Origin: Bremia lactucae
Taxonomy: Eukaryota; Oomycota; Peronosporomycetes; Peronosporales; Peronosporaceae
DNA: 25,391 bases
Assembly: GCF_004359215.1 (NCBI RefSeq)
Contig: NC_090614.1
Location: forward strand, 594,428 to 619,818
Direction of reading: 5' to 3'
Program-made: the position numbers and the translations under genes
The notes under the pieces: generated by a model
What the model saw: only the letters and a program-made list of their open reading frames with translations
The model's database searches: none
Told to the model about the DNA's origin: nothing
Part shown: one piece after another, positions 1-8,449 of the stretch
Layout: each line of letters starts with the position of its first letter
Position numbering within the stretch: position 1 is the stretch's first letter

Positions 1-769
1 TTTTGAAGCCAAGCTTCGCGTCCAATGTCTTTGACATTGCGAATGATCGCACTCCAAGCTTGCATAAGCGATACTTTATCTCGCTTATTATTGCCACTAA
101 ACCATCGATGCTTAAGAAAAGCATCGAGATAGAAATCTTTCTCAGCGCGAAAGTTCTTCGCGCTGGGATCAAGGCCATGTAACTTTGTCGCAATAAATAA
201 GGAAAATTTATGTGAGAAGTAATTTCTCCAGACAAGCTATTGATAAGCCTTTCTGGCAAAAGCCACGGCTTCTTTTCAGGGGCGAGATGAGACATTTTAA
301 TGTCTTCACTCCCCTGAGTGGTACCCACTGAAGCAGGGGTACCACAAGAAATTTTCTTACGATGGCTTACGCCATCGTCGTCACCTTGCACAGAGACACG
401 TGCAGGTGACCGTATGGGATATCGTACGGGCGATGAGGGGTCATCCTCTTCGTCAATTCCATATAGACTGCTTACTCGTCTATCAGGATGAGCCCTCTCA
501 TTTGAAGGCTCATAGTCAGCCGCCTGACGGATATCAGGCGACTGTTCCAATCTCCCCGAGTCGGCCATTTCATCCGACTCGCACTCGTAGTCGACCTCCA
601 AAGAGAGGTCGTATTCACGTGTTGAATCACCACGTGCTCTCGCAACATCTAGTGTTGTGCGAGTGGAAGACACTACGGCAGACGTTCCGTCTGCCGCAAG
701 AGATAGCAGTGCGTCACCCGCGGCTGCACGAAACGCAGCCGAAGGCGCGGCACTATCATCACCCCGCAT
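1..769 (-). pseudogene. Antisense accessory ORF of the Gypsy element (copy 1, partial, one frameshift)
   Basis: Reading the minus strand from the ATG at 767-769, one frame stays open to about position 211, then the shifted frame stays open to the window edge: more than 250 codons. The apparent shift is one missing base near 211, where the copy at 20161-21084 has one more T and reads through. The first half is acidic and hydrophilic with a D-Y-E-C-E-S-D-E stretch. The second half is basic and Trp-rich, with L-D-P-S-A-K-N-F-R-A-E and M-Q-A-W-S motifs shared with the other copy. No signal peptide, membrane segment or known domain is recognised. It is oriented against gag-pol. Function unknown. 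Conservation of the frame in two diverged copies argues that it was once a real protein. Confidence 0.55.
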
Positions 770-891
770 GAGTTGTTTCTGCATGCGATGGAATTTAAAA
801 TGATGGATCTGACCAATCAAAATCATTTTAAAAATTAAGTGGTCACATGACGACTACTCCATCCAATGACATTCAGAGTGATTGTCGTGTA

Positions 892-903
892 AGGGAGGGG
901 TGA
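892..903 (+). other. Polypurine tract of family A element
   Basis: An A/G-rich run immediately precedes the LTR start TGTAAC. The same position in the other copies has the same run (21187-21199, and on the minus strand at 25361-25373). This is the expected plus-strand primer site of an LTR retrotransposon. Confidence 0.65.
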
Positions 904-1356
904 TGTAACGGGGTGTATCGCTACATGAAATTAACACTTAAAAATTGTTAATTAATATATTATCTAAAAGGTAGATAATATCTGGAGGATTTTATTTTAT
1001 ATAGTGATATTCAGAATTCTTATCCATAAATAGGTGATATGCCATTGTATCTACTCATTCCGCAGACTAATCAGCTGTAGCAGTAATCAAAGAGAGTTAC
1101 AAATAAGATAGAGATAAGAATTCATTTACATGTTATGTATTAGGTTATAGTTGAGTTAGCATTTACAAAGATAGAACAAGAGACACTTAACTATATTTAA
1201 TACAGTTTTCTCTTACCCTCTTAAGTCTACTTGTCTTAAGAGAAGTCATCCTCTGCACGTACAGTGTACGTCACCTAACGTAAGGCACCACTTACAACTG
1301 AAGCAGTGTGAAGTGGACTTGTACTGAAGCAGTACAAGTCGTAGTGCTCCGTTACA
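904..1356 (+). repeat. 3' LTR, family A (453 bp)
   Basis: Starts TGTAACGGGG and ends CTCCGTTACA, so the ends are inverted repeats with TG...CA termini. Contains AT-rich sequence and several perfect hairpins, for example ACTTGTACTG (1317-1326) and its complement at 1330-1339 around a 3-nt loop. The flank on the right (from 1357) is pol sequence of an older element. The left target-site copy is outside the window. Confidence 0.85.
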
Positions 1357-2419
1357 CTTCGTCTTTATCAATCGCGTCACCTTCAAGCAGCTGAACGCGA
1401 CTATCAAGTGCATGACAAGAAACTCATTGCCATGAAATATGCACTGGTCAAGTTAAGGGTCTATCTCTTGGGCAATATCGCTCATTGCTACACGTGTCAT
1501 GCGCCTTTACGTATGGCCGTAAACAGTCCACACCTCTCGCAAAGAATGGCGAGATGGTTATTTTTCTTCGCAGAGTATAACTTCTCCGTGGAATATAAAC
1601 GAAAAGGTCGTCGCTGATACCCTCAGCCACGGCCCGATTTTGAGCCGGCTGCGCAAATCAACAGTGAGCATAAGGCCACTGTTGCAACAATGAGTGTTCC
1701 GTCGTCTCCATTACTCGACGACGTTAGAAGGACTTTTCAAGAAGATAGGACTCTTAAAGAGCTGATGGATTAATTTAAAAAAACATCCCAACAATCCTTA
1801 AAAGGATTGTCGAAATTGTATCGATCTTCAACAGATCGATATACGACACGCAATGGTTTACTGTATCTTACAACCATTGCTGGCGACACACCTCGTGTCG
1901 TCATCCCTATTCATAACGATTTGCGACTACGCATCATGTATGACTACCGCGTTGCTCTGATAAGTGGCCATCGTGGACATGAAAAGACTGATCTCACGAT
2001 AAGTCGCGACTTCTACTGGCCACGCCAGTATGATTTTGTCCGCAAGTACATACGTGCTTGCAAAATTTGCCAACGAGTAAAGCCCGTTGCTTCATCCCGT
2101 GCTCAGGTACAACCTCTGCCTATTCCGACAGAGTGTTGGCAGTCCGTTTCTATAGACTTTGTCTTCAGATTCCCCGAAGACACCCACAAGAATAATGATA
2201 TTCTTGATTTTGTTGACCGTTTTAGGTCATCTTGCTGCCGTCCCGGAGTCGACCACAGCCAAAGGTTGTGCTCATGTCTTTTTTGACATGATAATTCGAC
2301 TCCATGGATTACCCCGTTAACTGGTCTCAGATTGAGACCCTAGTTTCACTGCGAAATTTTGGCAATCAGTGTTCAAATCACTTGGAGCACAATTAAAATG
2401 TCAACTTCTGATCATGAAT
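1357..2419 (+). pseudogene. Gypsy pol remnant: RNase H end, integrase zinc finger and start of integrase core
   Basis: From 1357 the sequence aligns with 17690 onward of the central element. 1408-1617 encodes the C-terminal half of retroviral-type RNase H (VHDKKLIAMKYAL... FFAEYNFSVEYK). 1807-2286 encodes the integrase H2C2 zinc-binding region, with His residues in HND and GHRGHEK followed by CKIC, then the core start S-I-D-F-V carrying the first catalytic Asp. From about 2270 to the gap the core continues (F-F-D, L-H-G-L-P-R, S-T-S-D-H-E) but with stop codons and frameshifts. The 5' part was separated by the LTR ending at 1356 and the 3' part is lost in the N gap. Inactive relic. Confidence 0.85.
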
Positions 2420-2519
2420 NNNNNNNNNNNNNNNNNNNNNNNNNNNNNNNNNNNNNNNNNNNNNNNNNNNNNNNNNNNNNNNNNNNNNNNNNNNNNNNNN
2501 NNNNNNNNNNNNNNNNNNN
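2420..2519. other. Assembly gap (100 N)
   Basis: Exactly 100 N, the usual placeholder for a gap of unknown size. The sequences on the two sides belong to different retroelements, so adjacency across it is not proven. Confidence 0.98.
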
Positions 2520-3107
2520 AGGGCTAAAGGTAGCCAGTTGTGCTCTAGATGAAGTGATGACGCCGCATCGTCATTACTCATCTTCCTAGAAACCATCTGG
2601 CGACACTGCATCGTCGACATGAGAGTTTCAAGTTCAAGTTCAAAGCACTCCAGTCGAAGTTCAAGGTTTACATTCAAGTACAGAATGATGGTTCCTGCTT
2701 GGGAACTACACTGGTGACGCGTCCAACGTGTCTCTACCGGTTGAAGTGAGTGGCGTGAGCCAGTCACTTCGCAGGGGAATTTTCCACAGGACTTCAAGTT
2801 TAAGGTCCTATGGGTTCAACCTCAGTGTACCCAAGGTTTTATATATCAGTTCGTAGGTTTTATTCAAGCGTGTCTAGTTTTTACTTGTAAAACCTCTAGG
2901 AGCCCTTGAGGCTAATTAGGAGTTGCGACAGGAACCATAACAGCTTTTCAATTCAGTTGTCATTTTACCTTCAACGTGCAGTGCCCTCCAACGTTTCCTC
3001 GCCACGGTTCAGTCTCCTCTTTTAGTGAGCTGAATAAGGGACTTGGCCTAGTCCCATTACATAGTCAATCTACGCCTGAGTCTTTGCAAGACTAAACCCT
3101 CACGAAA
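2520..3107 (+). repeat. Putative 5' LTR/leader of a second Gypsy family (family C)
   Basis: Noncoding sequence directly upstream of a gag start at 3108. It contains repeated GTTCAAG-type words (about 2625-2680), a TATATAT box near 2840 and short inverted repeats such as GGGACT...AGTCCC near 3040. Position and composition suggest LTR plus leader, but no second copy exists in the window, so neither LTR boundary nor primer-binding site can be fixed. Confidence 0.4.
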
Positions 3108-3965
3108 ATGGAAGAGTTTCCAGAATTGTCAGAAGCGCAACGCGCCGCTTGTGACAAAATCAAAACCTTATTTGGGCTTGAACACGTGGAATTTGTTATC
3201 TCCCAAGGACCAGAGGTCCAGCATGCAAGGCTTGAAGCCTTCATGCGGTACGAAGCCTCCCTGATCGGTCAGGTACAGGACCACTTAGCGGCATCTATGC
3301 CAACCGGGTGCATCTATGTACCTGATTCAGATCCAAAGGCTCGACCTCTAGCTGTCAACGTGAAGACATTTGAGAGAAAAAAGGAAGAAAATCTCCCTTT
3401 TTGGATTGAGCAGATGGAGATGTCCATTACTTCCGCCTTGTTCTTTACAGAACGGCAAAAGGTGGCTGTGGCCATTTCCAAACTCGGAGATAGAGCGATG
3501 GAGTGGACAATACCGTGCAGTACGTCCATAAACAACGCTTTCCCTTCATATGATTCGGTAAAACAGCAAATGGCCAACATGTTTGCACCGACTGATCAGG
3601 CTTTTTGCATGTGAGCACGGCTCCTGGCGACTCGATAGATTGAACGAACCCTAGGGGACATTTTTTTTCCAGGAGTTGAGAACTCTCCTTGCATCTATGA
3701 AGCAAGACCCGGTGCAAGAAGCAGTTGTTGTAACAATCTTTATGGGGGGTCTCAATGAGGGCGTTGCCCGGAATAAATTATTTCGATCTCACCCTGCTAC
3801 TTTCGAAGAGGCAATTACCATAGCGCTACACGCTCAGTTCGACTTTAACTCTGCTCGCGTTAGCACGCCTGTTTACCGAACAAGCTCTTTGAGTACATTG
3901 GTACCGTCTAACAGACCGGAACCTTGGATCTAAGCCTCGTTGAGGAAGAAGAAAATGTTAGACAT
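3108..3965 (+). pseudogene. Gag of family C Gypsy element, frameshifted
   Basis: The ATG at 3108 opens a 168-codon frame with a typical retrotransposon gag stretch (F-W-I-E-Q-M-E-M, then V-A-V-A-I-S-K-L-G-D-R-A-M-E-W), ending at a TGA at 3612. The capsid-like continuation resumes in another frame from about 3670 (Q-E-L-R-T-L-L-A-S-M-K-Q, then M-G-G-L-N-E-G-V-A-R). The shift lies at a run of eight T at about 3661-3669. A further one-base loss near 3925 moves the usual P-M-D-L-S linker out of frame, followed by a Glu-rich tail. The expected zinc knuckle does not follow on this strand; it is found inverted at 5202-5243. Inactive. Confidence 0.75.
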
Positions 3966-5281
3966 GTAACGAAGGCATTGCCGCAAGACTACCTTCTCCC
4001 CCAATGTTACCGATTACACAATTTAAAAGCGTGTGTAATTGCTCACACGTATCACTTTGTGAGGGTTTTAACGCGTCGCGTCTCCCCTGTGTTCAAGTAG
4101 AGACAATACGCCTCTTAGAGGCCGGGACATTCAAATTCCCGAATTTTCCAGCCTGTATGGGTTCAATACCAGACCATGGTGTATAATTCGACATCCGACA
4201 AGGAGTTAGGAAACTTAATTTCATTATCCAGCGAGTCGCTACACGTGCATTAGAAGGGTTTGATTCAAAATGCCCTGGCGAACCGCCAATTGTGTCACTA
4301 TTGACACTCAGTATGGTGCCACCTCGGCCAACCACACTCGGTGGACTTAGACGTGCCACTCCACGAATCTCAGGGATACTGCACCCTTGATGATGCGGCC
4401 TTAGGCCAACATGCTTTCAGTATTAAGTGAATCGTTATTACAACGAGTGTCACTCGACGGAGTACGTGCCGTTCCACTTTTTTCTTCTGTGTCGGGCTCA
4501 GAATTAATGTCTTAAAGATTGAAGTTTATTAACTCAGACACTCCAATGTCTAAAACGCTGGCAGACTCATTCAATGATCCGCGCCAATATCGCTTTTGTT
4601 GCCTAGCCAAGGGGGGTTCATGACTCTCCAAAACTTTGCAAGGAACATTGCGCGTGACGCCTAAGGTCTTAGACCTCTAATCGATACATGGCTCATGGCG
4701 TTCAAACCAGGCCATACCAAGGATGAGATCATATCTCGAATCCAAATCGAGGACGAGACAGCGTTCCATACTGTCACAGTCCAGAAACTTTATACCTAAG
4801 TTCAATGAAACCTTAGGAACAGTGACACGAGTCCCACTCGCTAAGCGAATAGTGATTGTATCATCTTCATGCGCTCTAGCGCCTCAACGTATTGTTGGCT
4901 TCCTTCAAAGGAAAGATGTCGAGCATAATTGCAAGATGCTCCCGAGTCAATTAAATTGATCATTACTAATTAAAGCCCTTCACAGTAGCTTGAGCGACTA
5001 ACAAGCCAGGCAGGTATGCCATTGCGCACCGAGCTATTGGGGCTAGATCTTGTTTGCACTCACCCTCTAGAGGTTCAACAGAGCCTAGGTCTTCCCCAGT
5101 GGTCGCCCGCACCTACTGGGTATCGACATTTTTTTTTCGCGCACCGTTTTGGTATTGGTCGGAATTGGTGCTCTTTCAAGCTTTACACGCATTTCTTAGG
5201 GGCAAGCCGGACGTAAATGTTTGGTGCTTTCGCACATGTAACGTCTACGGATATTCTTATTCTATTCCACAGCTTGAATAG
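3966..5281 (-). pseudogene. Inverted block of the family C element: zinc knuckle, aspartic protease and protease-RT linker
   Basis: Coding sense here is on the minus strand, opposite to gag before it and RT after it. Reading down from 5281: a CCHC-like knuckle at 5243-5202 whose first Cys has become Arg (R-Y-M-C-E-S-T-K-H-L-R-P-A-C); the protease active site D-S-G-A-S at 4948-4934; a flap-like L-A-S-G-T-R-V-T-V; and the conserved D-L-I-L-G-M-A-W-F-E-R-H near 4730-4695. An acidic linker rich in S, D and E extends to about 4100. Stops and frame changes interrupt it. The order knuckle-protease-linker is exactly what is missing between the gag at 3108-3965 and the RT at 5291-5715, so this is best read as an internal inversion of one element rather than a separate insertion. 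Confidence 0.7.
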
Positions 5282-5290
5282 CCAAATGAG

Positions 5291-5715
5291 TGCGGCCGAG
5301 CCTTAAAGGCTGGCGACTTATCCGAGATGGTGGTCATTCGACCTATGATTAAGTTAAACTCATCGTCACGTCTGGACGAAGCTGTCCTAGATGACACAAA
5401 AGCTGCACTAAGTGCACGGAGTGGGTCATCGATCCTTAAATATCCTACGGATCCTTTTCAATCCTTGATTAAGGAATTCTAATATGTGGTATGTACCAAT
5501 CCACCATCTGTTTCACCTCCGGATAGAGGTGTCCGTCATGAAATTGACTTGGTTCTGGGAACCAAATACTGTGTCAAACGACAGTGGCCTTTACTAAGGA
5601 AACAGTGTGATGTCATTCACGATTTCTTCCGTGCTAAGCACAAGACGGAAATAGCACGAAAGAGCAATCTTCCCATTCGGCACCGACATTTTGTGTCAAA
5701 AAGCCAAATGGTGAA
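5291..5715 (+). pseudogene. Start of reverse transcriptase of family C Gypsy element, nonsense-mutated and cut by gap
   Basis: One frame is open from 5291 to the gap except for a TAA at 5480-5482. It encodes the pre-RT linker ([11 protein letters not shown], then S-G-S-S-I-L-K) and the RT N-terminus (G-V-R-H-E-I-D-L-V-L-G-T-K-Y-C-V and R-Q-W-P-L). The palm domain with its catalytic aspartates would lie beyond 5715. Plus orientation agrees with the gag at 3108 and disagrees with the inverted block between them. Confidence 0.75.
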
Positions 5716-5815
5716 NNNNNNNNNNNNNNNNNNNNNNNNNNNNNNNNNNNNNNNNNNNNNNNNNNNNNNNNNNNNNNNNNNNNNNNNNNNNNNNNNNNNN
5801 NNNNNNNNNNNNNNN
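5716..5815. other. Assembly gap (100 N)
   Basis: A second run of exactly 100 N. A plus-strand Gypsy RT enters from the left and a minus-strand CRN-type gene enters from the right, so both are truncated here by the assembly rather than necessarily in the genome. Confidence 0.98.
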
Positions 5816-6272
5816 ATCGTTGACGATTATATTTAGTCGGAAGGAGGCAGAGATGCAAGAAAGCATGTATGCAACGGCAAGAAAAAATTACTTCGTTTTC
5901 GCTTACGAGTAAGCCCATCTGCATACACAAAAACGAATCAAAATCAGCAATGGTATTCAAAAACGCATTTGAAACGCTACCATCATTCGTATCGGAGACT
6001 TGCACGACAAGCGGGTTGTCGTCATCTATTCCAAGCGCTGTCAGAGGCGACGAAGGCGTAGGCAGTTTCTGACCTCTAGCAAACGCCGCCCAATTCGCGT
6101 AGACTCTAAGTTCGCACACGGCAACGCCCTCGAGGCAACTAGCGCTGTATTTCTCTTTCACTGCATCTTGAAGTTGAAACACTTTGGCATCGTCAGAAAG
6201 ATTAACGCGGTCGACAGACCTGGCTCTGTTGCCAGCTTCATCCACCAGATAAAACCACACCCTTCTTATCAT
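5816..6272 (-). CDS. Crinkler (CRN)-type effector N-terminal domain protein, C-terminus lost in gap
   Basis: Minus-strand frame from the ATG at 6270-6272, open for 152 codons into the N gap. Residues 1-92 match the ubiquitin-like N-terminal module of oomycete CRN proteins: V-W-F-Y-L-V-D-E-A-G-N at 5-15, a predicted helix D-A-V-K-E-K-Y at 36-42, L-R-V-Y-A-N-W-A-A-F at 55-64 where the family's LxLFLAK-like translocation motif sits, and P-L-V-V-Q-V at 87-92 at the usual domain end. In this family the module directs host-cell delivery and is joined to variable C-terminal effector domains. From residue 93 the sequence (Cys- and Phe-rich) matches no effector domain I know and looks noncoding, so the gene may be a truncated N-terminal module. 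No classical signal peptide is visible, which is common in this CRN subtype. Confidence 0.75.
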
Positions 6273-7432
6273 TCAAGCCGTAAAGTCGAAATGACTTGAA
6301 AACACTCGCATGATGGATTGAGATTTAGTAGTCACTTTCCGTCCGCAACTGCTATTAAATAATCACACCCTCTTCAAAATGGTTTTAACTTCTATTCAAA
6401 CATTTATTTTGGCGAATAATTTGATACCGTAATGCTAAGGATAGAATTGTAGCTATTGACGATGACGTGGGTTGATATTGTTCTGATCAGCATTCTTGAT
6501 GGAACGAGTCGAAGCAAAGATCGATCGTGTTCTGGACTAACATGCAGACAGTGGCTAAGCCAAAAAGCTGTTAAACTCCATGATGCACTTTAAAGAGTCT
6601 AATTGGAAAAATTTCATGGTACAGTGATTGAAACAAAAAAAGAGTCGATTACCATTCGGACCAGTCTCACCAAATGATTCTCGATGTTAAGACTTCTCTC
6701 ACATCAGAAATATTTTAAATACCGCAACATCTACGCATTTATTGCATTAAAGCTCGATATCCGATGCATGTGCATGTTAAAAACTTGCTCCCGATCCGCT
6801 TAAAGCTGCAATAAACCGTGGCATCACGTGAATGGTGTTCATACAATCAAAAATGCTACCTTTGTTCCAAATATTATCGTTTTTAATATTGCAACGTCAT
6901 TTTTAGCGACACGTGGATTAGTGAGGCTCTGAATACTGTAATTTGCCTTTGAAGGCAGCAATTACGACTTTAATGAATGATGAATTCACTAATACCGCTA
7001 CCTAAAAGGTCGAAAACTATCTCGACAAACGAACGCTTTTGCGTGTCAAATGAAAATTAAATATAGCTGATAGCTTAACTGGAAGGGCGCACGATTTTTG
7101 AGTTAATCTATCATCTATGACATTTTGGCCTATGCCAGACATGATTGTCTGGCATGTAAGGTGAATCCTGTTTAAGCTTGCAACTTGCAACATACGTAGT
7201 TTGGTGAATGGATCGCAGAAGGGAAGAAAGCCAGTTTATTTGACTTTCGTAGCAGTCTTGATGTGATAAGAAAAAGTAAATCACAAAAAATCAAGAGCAG
7301 CGTGATCAAGTACCATTCTTCGGCTTCAATGAGATACTTACTTTCAAAGACATATTTGCTTGCCTACATCGGATCCAACAAATTTAAAAATCTGTCATTA
7401 CGAATCCAAGCTACAATACTGCGCTAAACTAA
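6273..7432. other. Intergenic, AT-rich, no gene recognised
   Basis: No long frame on either strand and no LTR termini. The first few hundred bases are the 5' flank of the CRN gene. Around 6895-6960 a short frame reads F-S-D-T-W-I-S, loosely like the start of a hAT transposase catalytic segment, but it soon meets stops and cannot be supported. Otherwise nothing is seen. Confidence 0.6.
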
Positions 7433-8253
7433 ATGGGAGTTCTTGATGTTTGTCCTAGCACAAGCCTTCTGTTGCTTTGTTGCTGTTATCTAAAGTCCAA
7501 TGTTGCCCATGCTAGCTCAGCAGGGGACGAATTGGGACACAAGTGCCGTCTTGCTTTTAGCGTTGCAGAACATGAACTGTCTTTTCGGTGACGAAATAAC
7601 ACGTGAGGTTTGTGAATAGCGCTTGCATAAATAATTACTTTAAAAAAAAATTGTCTTCTCCAGTCCTGTATTGCCTACTTTTAAAAAAAAATGTCCTCTC
7701 CAGTACTGTATTGCCTATGTGGCGTGCAAAGATGTTGCGAGCTGTTGCGAAATGCTGAGGGTCTACAAATTTATCAAGACACTTACAGAATTTAATTGGA
7801 TTGGCATCAAGTCTATTGAACTGCGCTATTGTGACAAAAATGGCGTATTTGCATGTGAAAAGGCCGTTGAAATCGGTGTGGGCGGTTTCATAAAGGACAA
7901 GGATGGCGCAGCTCTTTTTGCTACGATTCAGCGTTTGCGAAATAACAAAAAATATTCGGCAACTGCGGCGATTTTCCAATTGCTGGGGTGCGTGACGTCA
8001 CGACGGGTTATGACAGGTCTCAACCCGACGAAAATGCTGTGCTTCCTATAAGCAGCTCGACGTCGAGGATCACATTCATGTTCGCAAATGGATGCGTTGC
8101 CATCGCCACGAAGCCGAAGCAATGATACCATGTAAAGCTTGCCGGCTGTGTCGGCCAAATCCAGTTACATTGGATCTACGAAAGAAGTTACTGCAAAGAG
8201 CGGAGCTAATGCTGCAGGCAGAATGGAATGGTCTCAGGCTTGCACCTTTATAA
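7433..8253 (+). CDS. Tentative three-exon gene, product unknown
   Basis: A frame-consistent model is 7433-7587, 7664-7991 and 8053-8253 (227 aa), with introns of 76 and 61 nt that both begin GTGACG; the second could end 3 nt later at CAG. Exon 1 starts M-G-V-L-D and has a hydrophobic run S-L-L-L-L-C-C-C-Y-L followed by A-H-A, resembling a signal peptide. Exon 2 encodes a mixed segment with I-E-L-R-Y-C-D-K-N-G and F-I-K-D-K-D-G-A-A-L-F. Exon 3 is the most gene-like: a Cys/His cluster (M-R-C-H-R-H, then C-K-A-C-R-L-C-R) followed by a basic helix and a stop. It converges on the BCAS3-like gene 196 bp away. The minus strand is also open across exon 2, and the donors are not the best fit to the oomycete consensus. 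I do not recognise the protein; it could be a decayed gene or chance. Confidence 0.3.
7638..7717 (+). repeat. Two-copy 40-bp tandem duplication
   Basis: Poly-A followed by TGTCYTCTCCAGT and CTGTATTGCCT occurs twice with a period of 40 bases (CAGT at 7661 and 7701). The copies differ at a few positions. Each carries a pyrimidine tract plus CAG that could act as a 3' splice site; only the first is in frame with the tentative gene model. Confidence 0.8.
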
Positions 8254-8449
8254 CAAGAAGAATATCAGTGCAATGTCTGTGGTAATAGAGCTCTTCGTAT
8301 GCTCTAGTATATACTTGTCTTCTGACACGGTTTGTGATGCTTGGCTCTTGGAGGCGTAAGCTTGACTTTAACTTAACGACAGAGAGGTTTGTAGTAACGA
8401 GCCAATGTTGTAAAGGCAATTTTATCTTGGTAAATGATCAAGTGTGTTT
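8254..8449. other. Short convergent intergenic region
   Basis: A 196-bp space between the stop of the tentative plus-strand gene and the stop of the BCAS3-like gene. No feature beyond presumptive 3' untranslated sequence is seen. Confidence 0.5.

Larger units (their letters stand above)
1..1356 (+). mobile_element. 3' end of a Ty3/Gypsy LTR retrotransposon (family A), cut by the window start
   Basis: Positions 1-903 align by eye with 20308-21199, the region between chromodomain integrase and 3' LTR of the complete element downstream, and 904-1356 is an LTR. The order (post-pol region, purine tract, LTR) makes this the 3' end of a plus-oriented element whose body lies left of the window. It is followed directly at 1357 by pol sequence of another element, so this copy was inserted into an older retrotransposon. 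Its LTR resembles the one at 24905-25360 more than those of the central element. Confidence 0.85.

Noticed and set aside
400..771. Plus-strand frame of 123 codons opposite the antisense ORF
   Set aside because: His- and Pro-rich, and homologous to 20702-21097 only because the minus frame is conserved; the minus frame is longer and more protein-like.
4004..5281. Plus-strand small frames across the inverted block
   Set aside because: They are shadows of the minus-strand protease and linker, whose motifs are clear.
6880..7010. hAT transposase fragment (F-S-D-T-W-I-S)
   Set aside because: Only about seven residues match loosely, followed by stops; no terminal repeats or other transposase motifs found.
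7433..7591. RXLR effector
   Set aside because: The N-terminus looks signal-like, but there is no R-x-L-R plus acidic D-E-E-R arrangement in the right window.
7635..7979. Minus-strand 114-codon frame overlapping the tentative gene
   Set aside because: Phe/Lys-rich product driven by poly-A and AT bias with no domain; the plus-strand model has phase-consistent introns.
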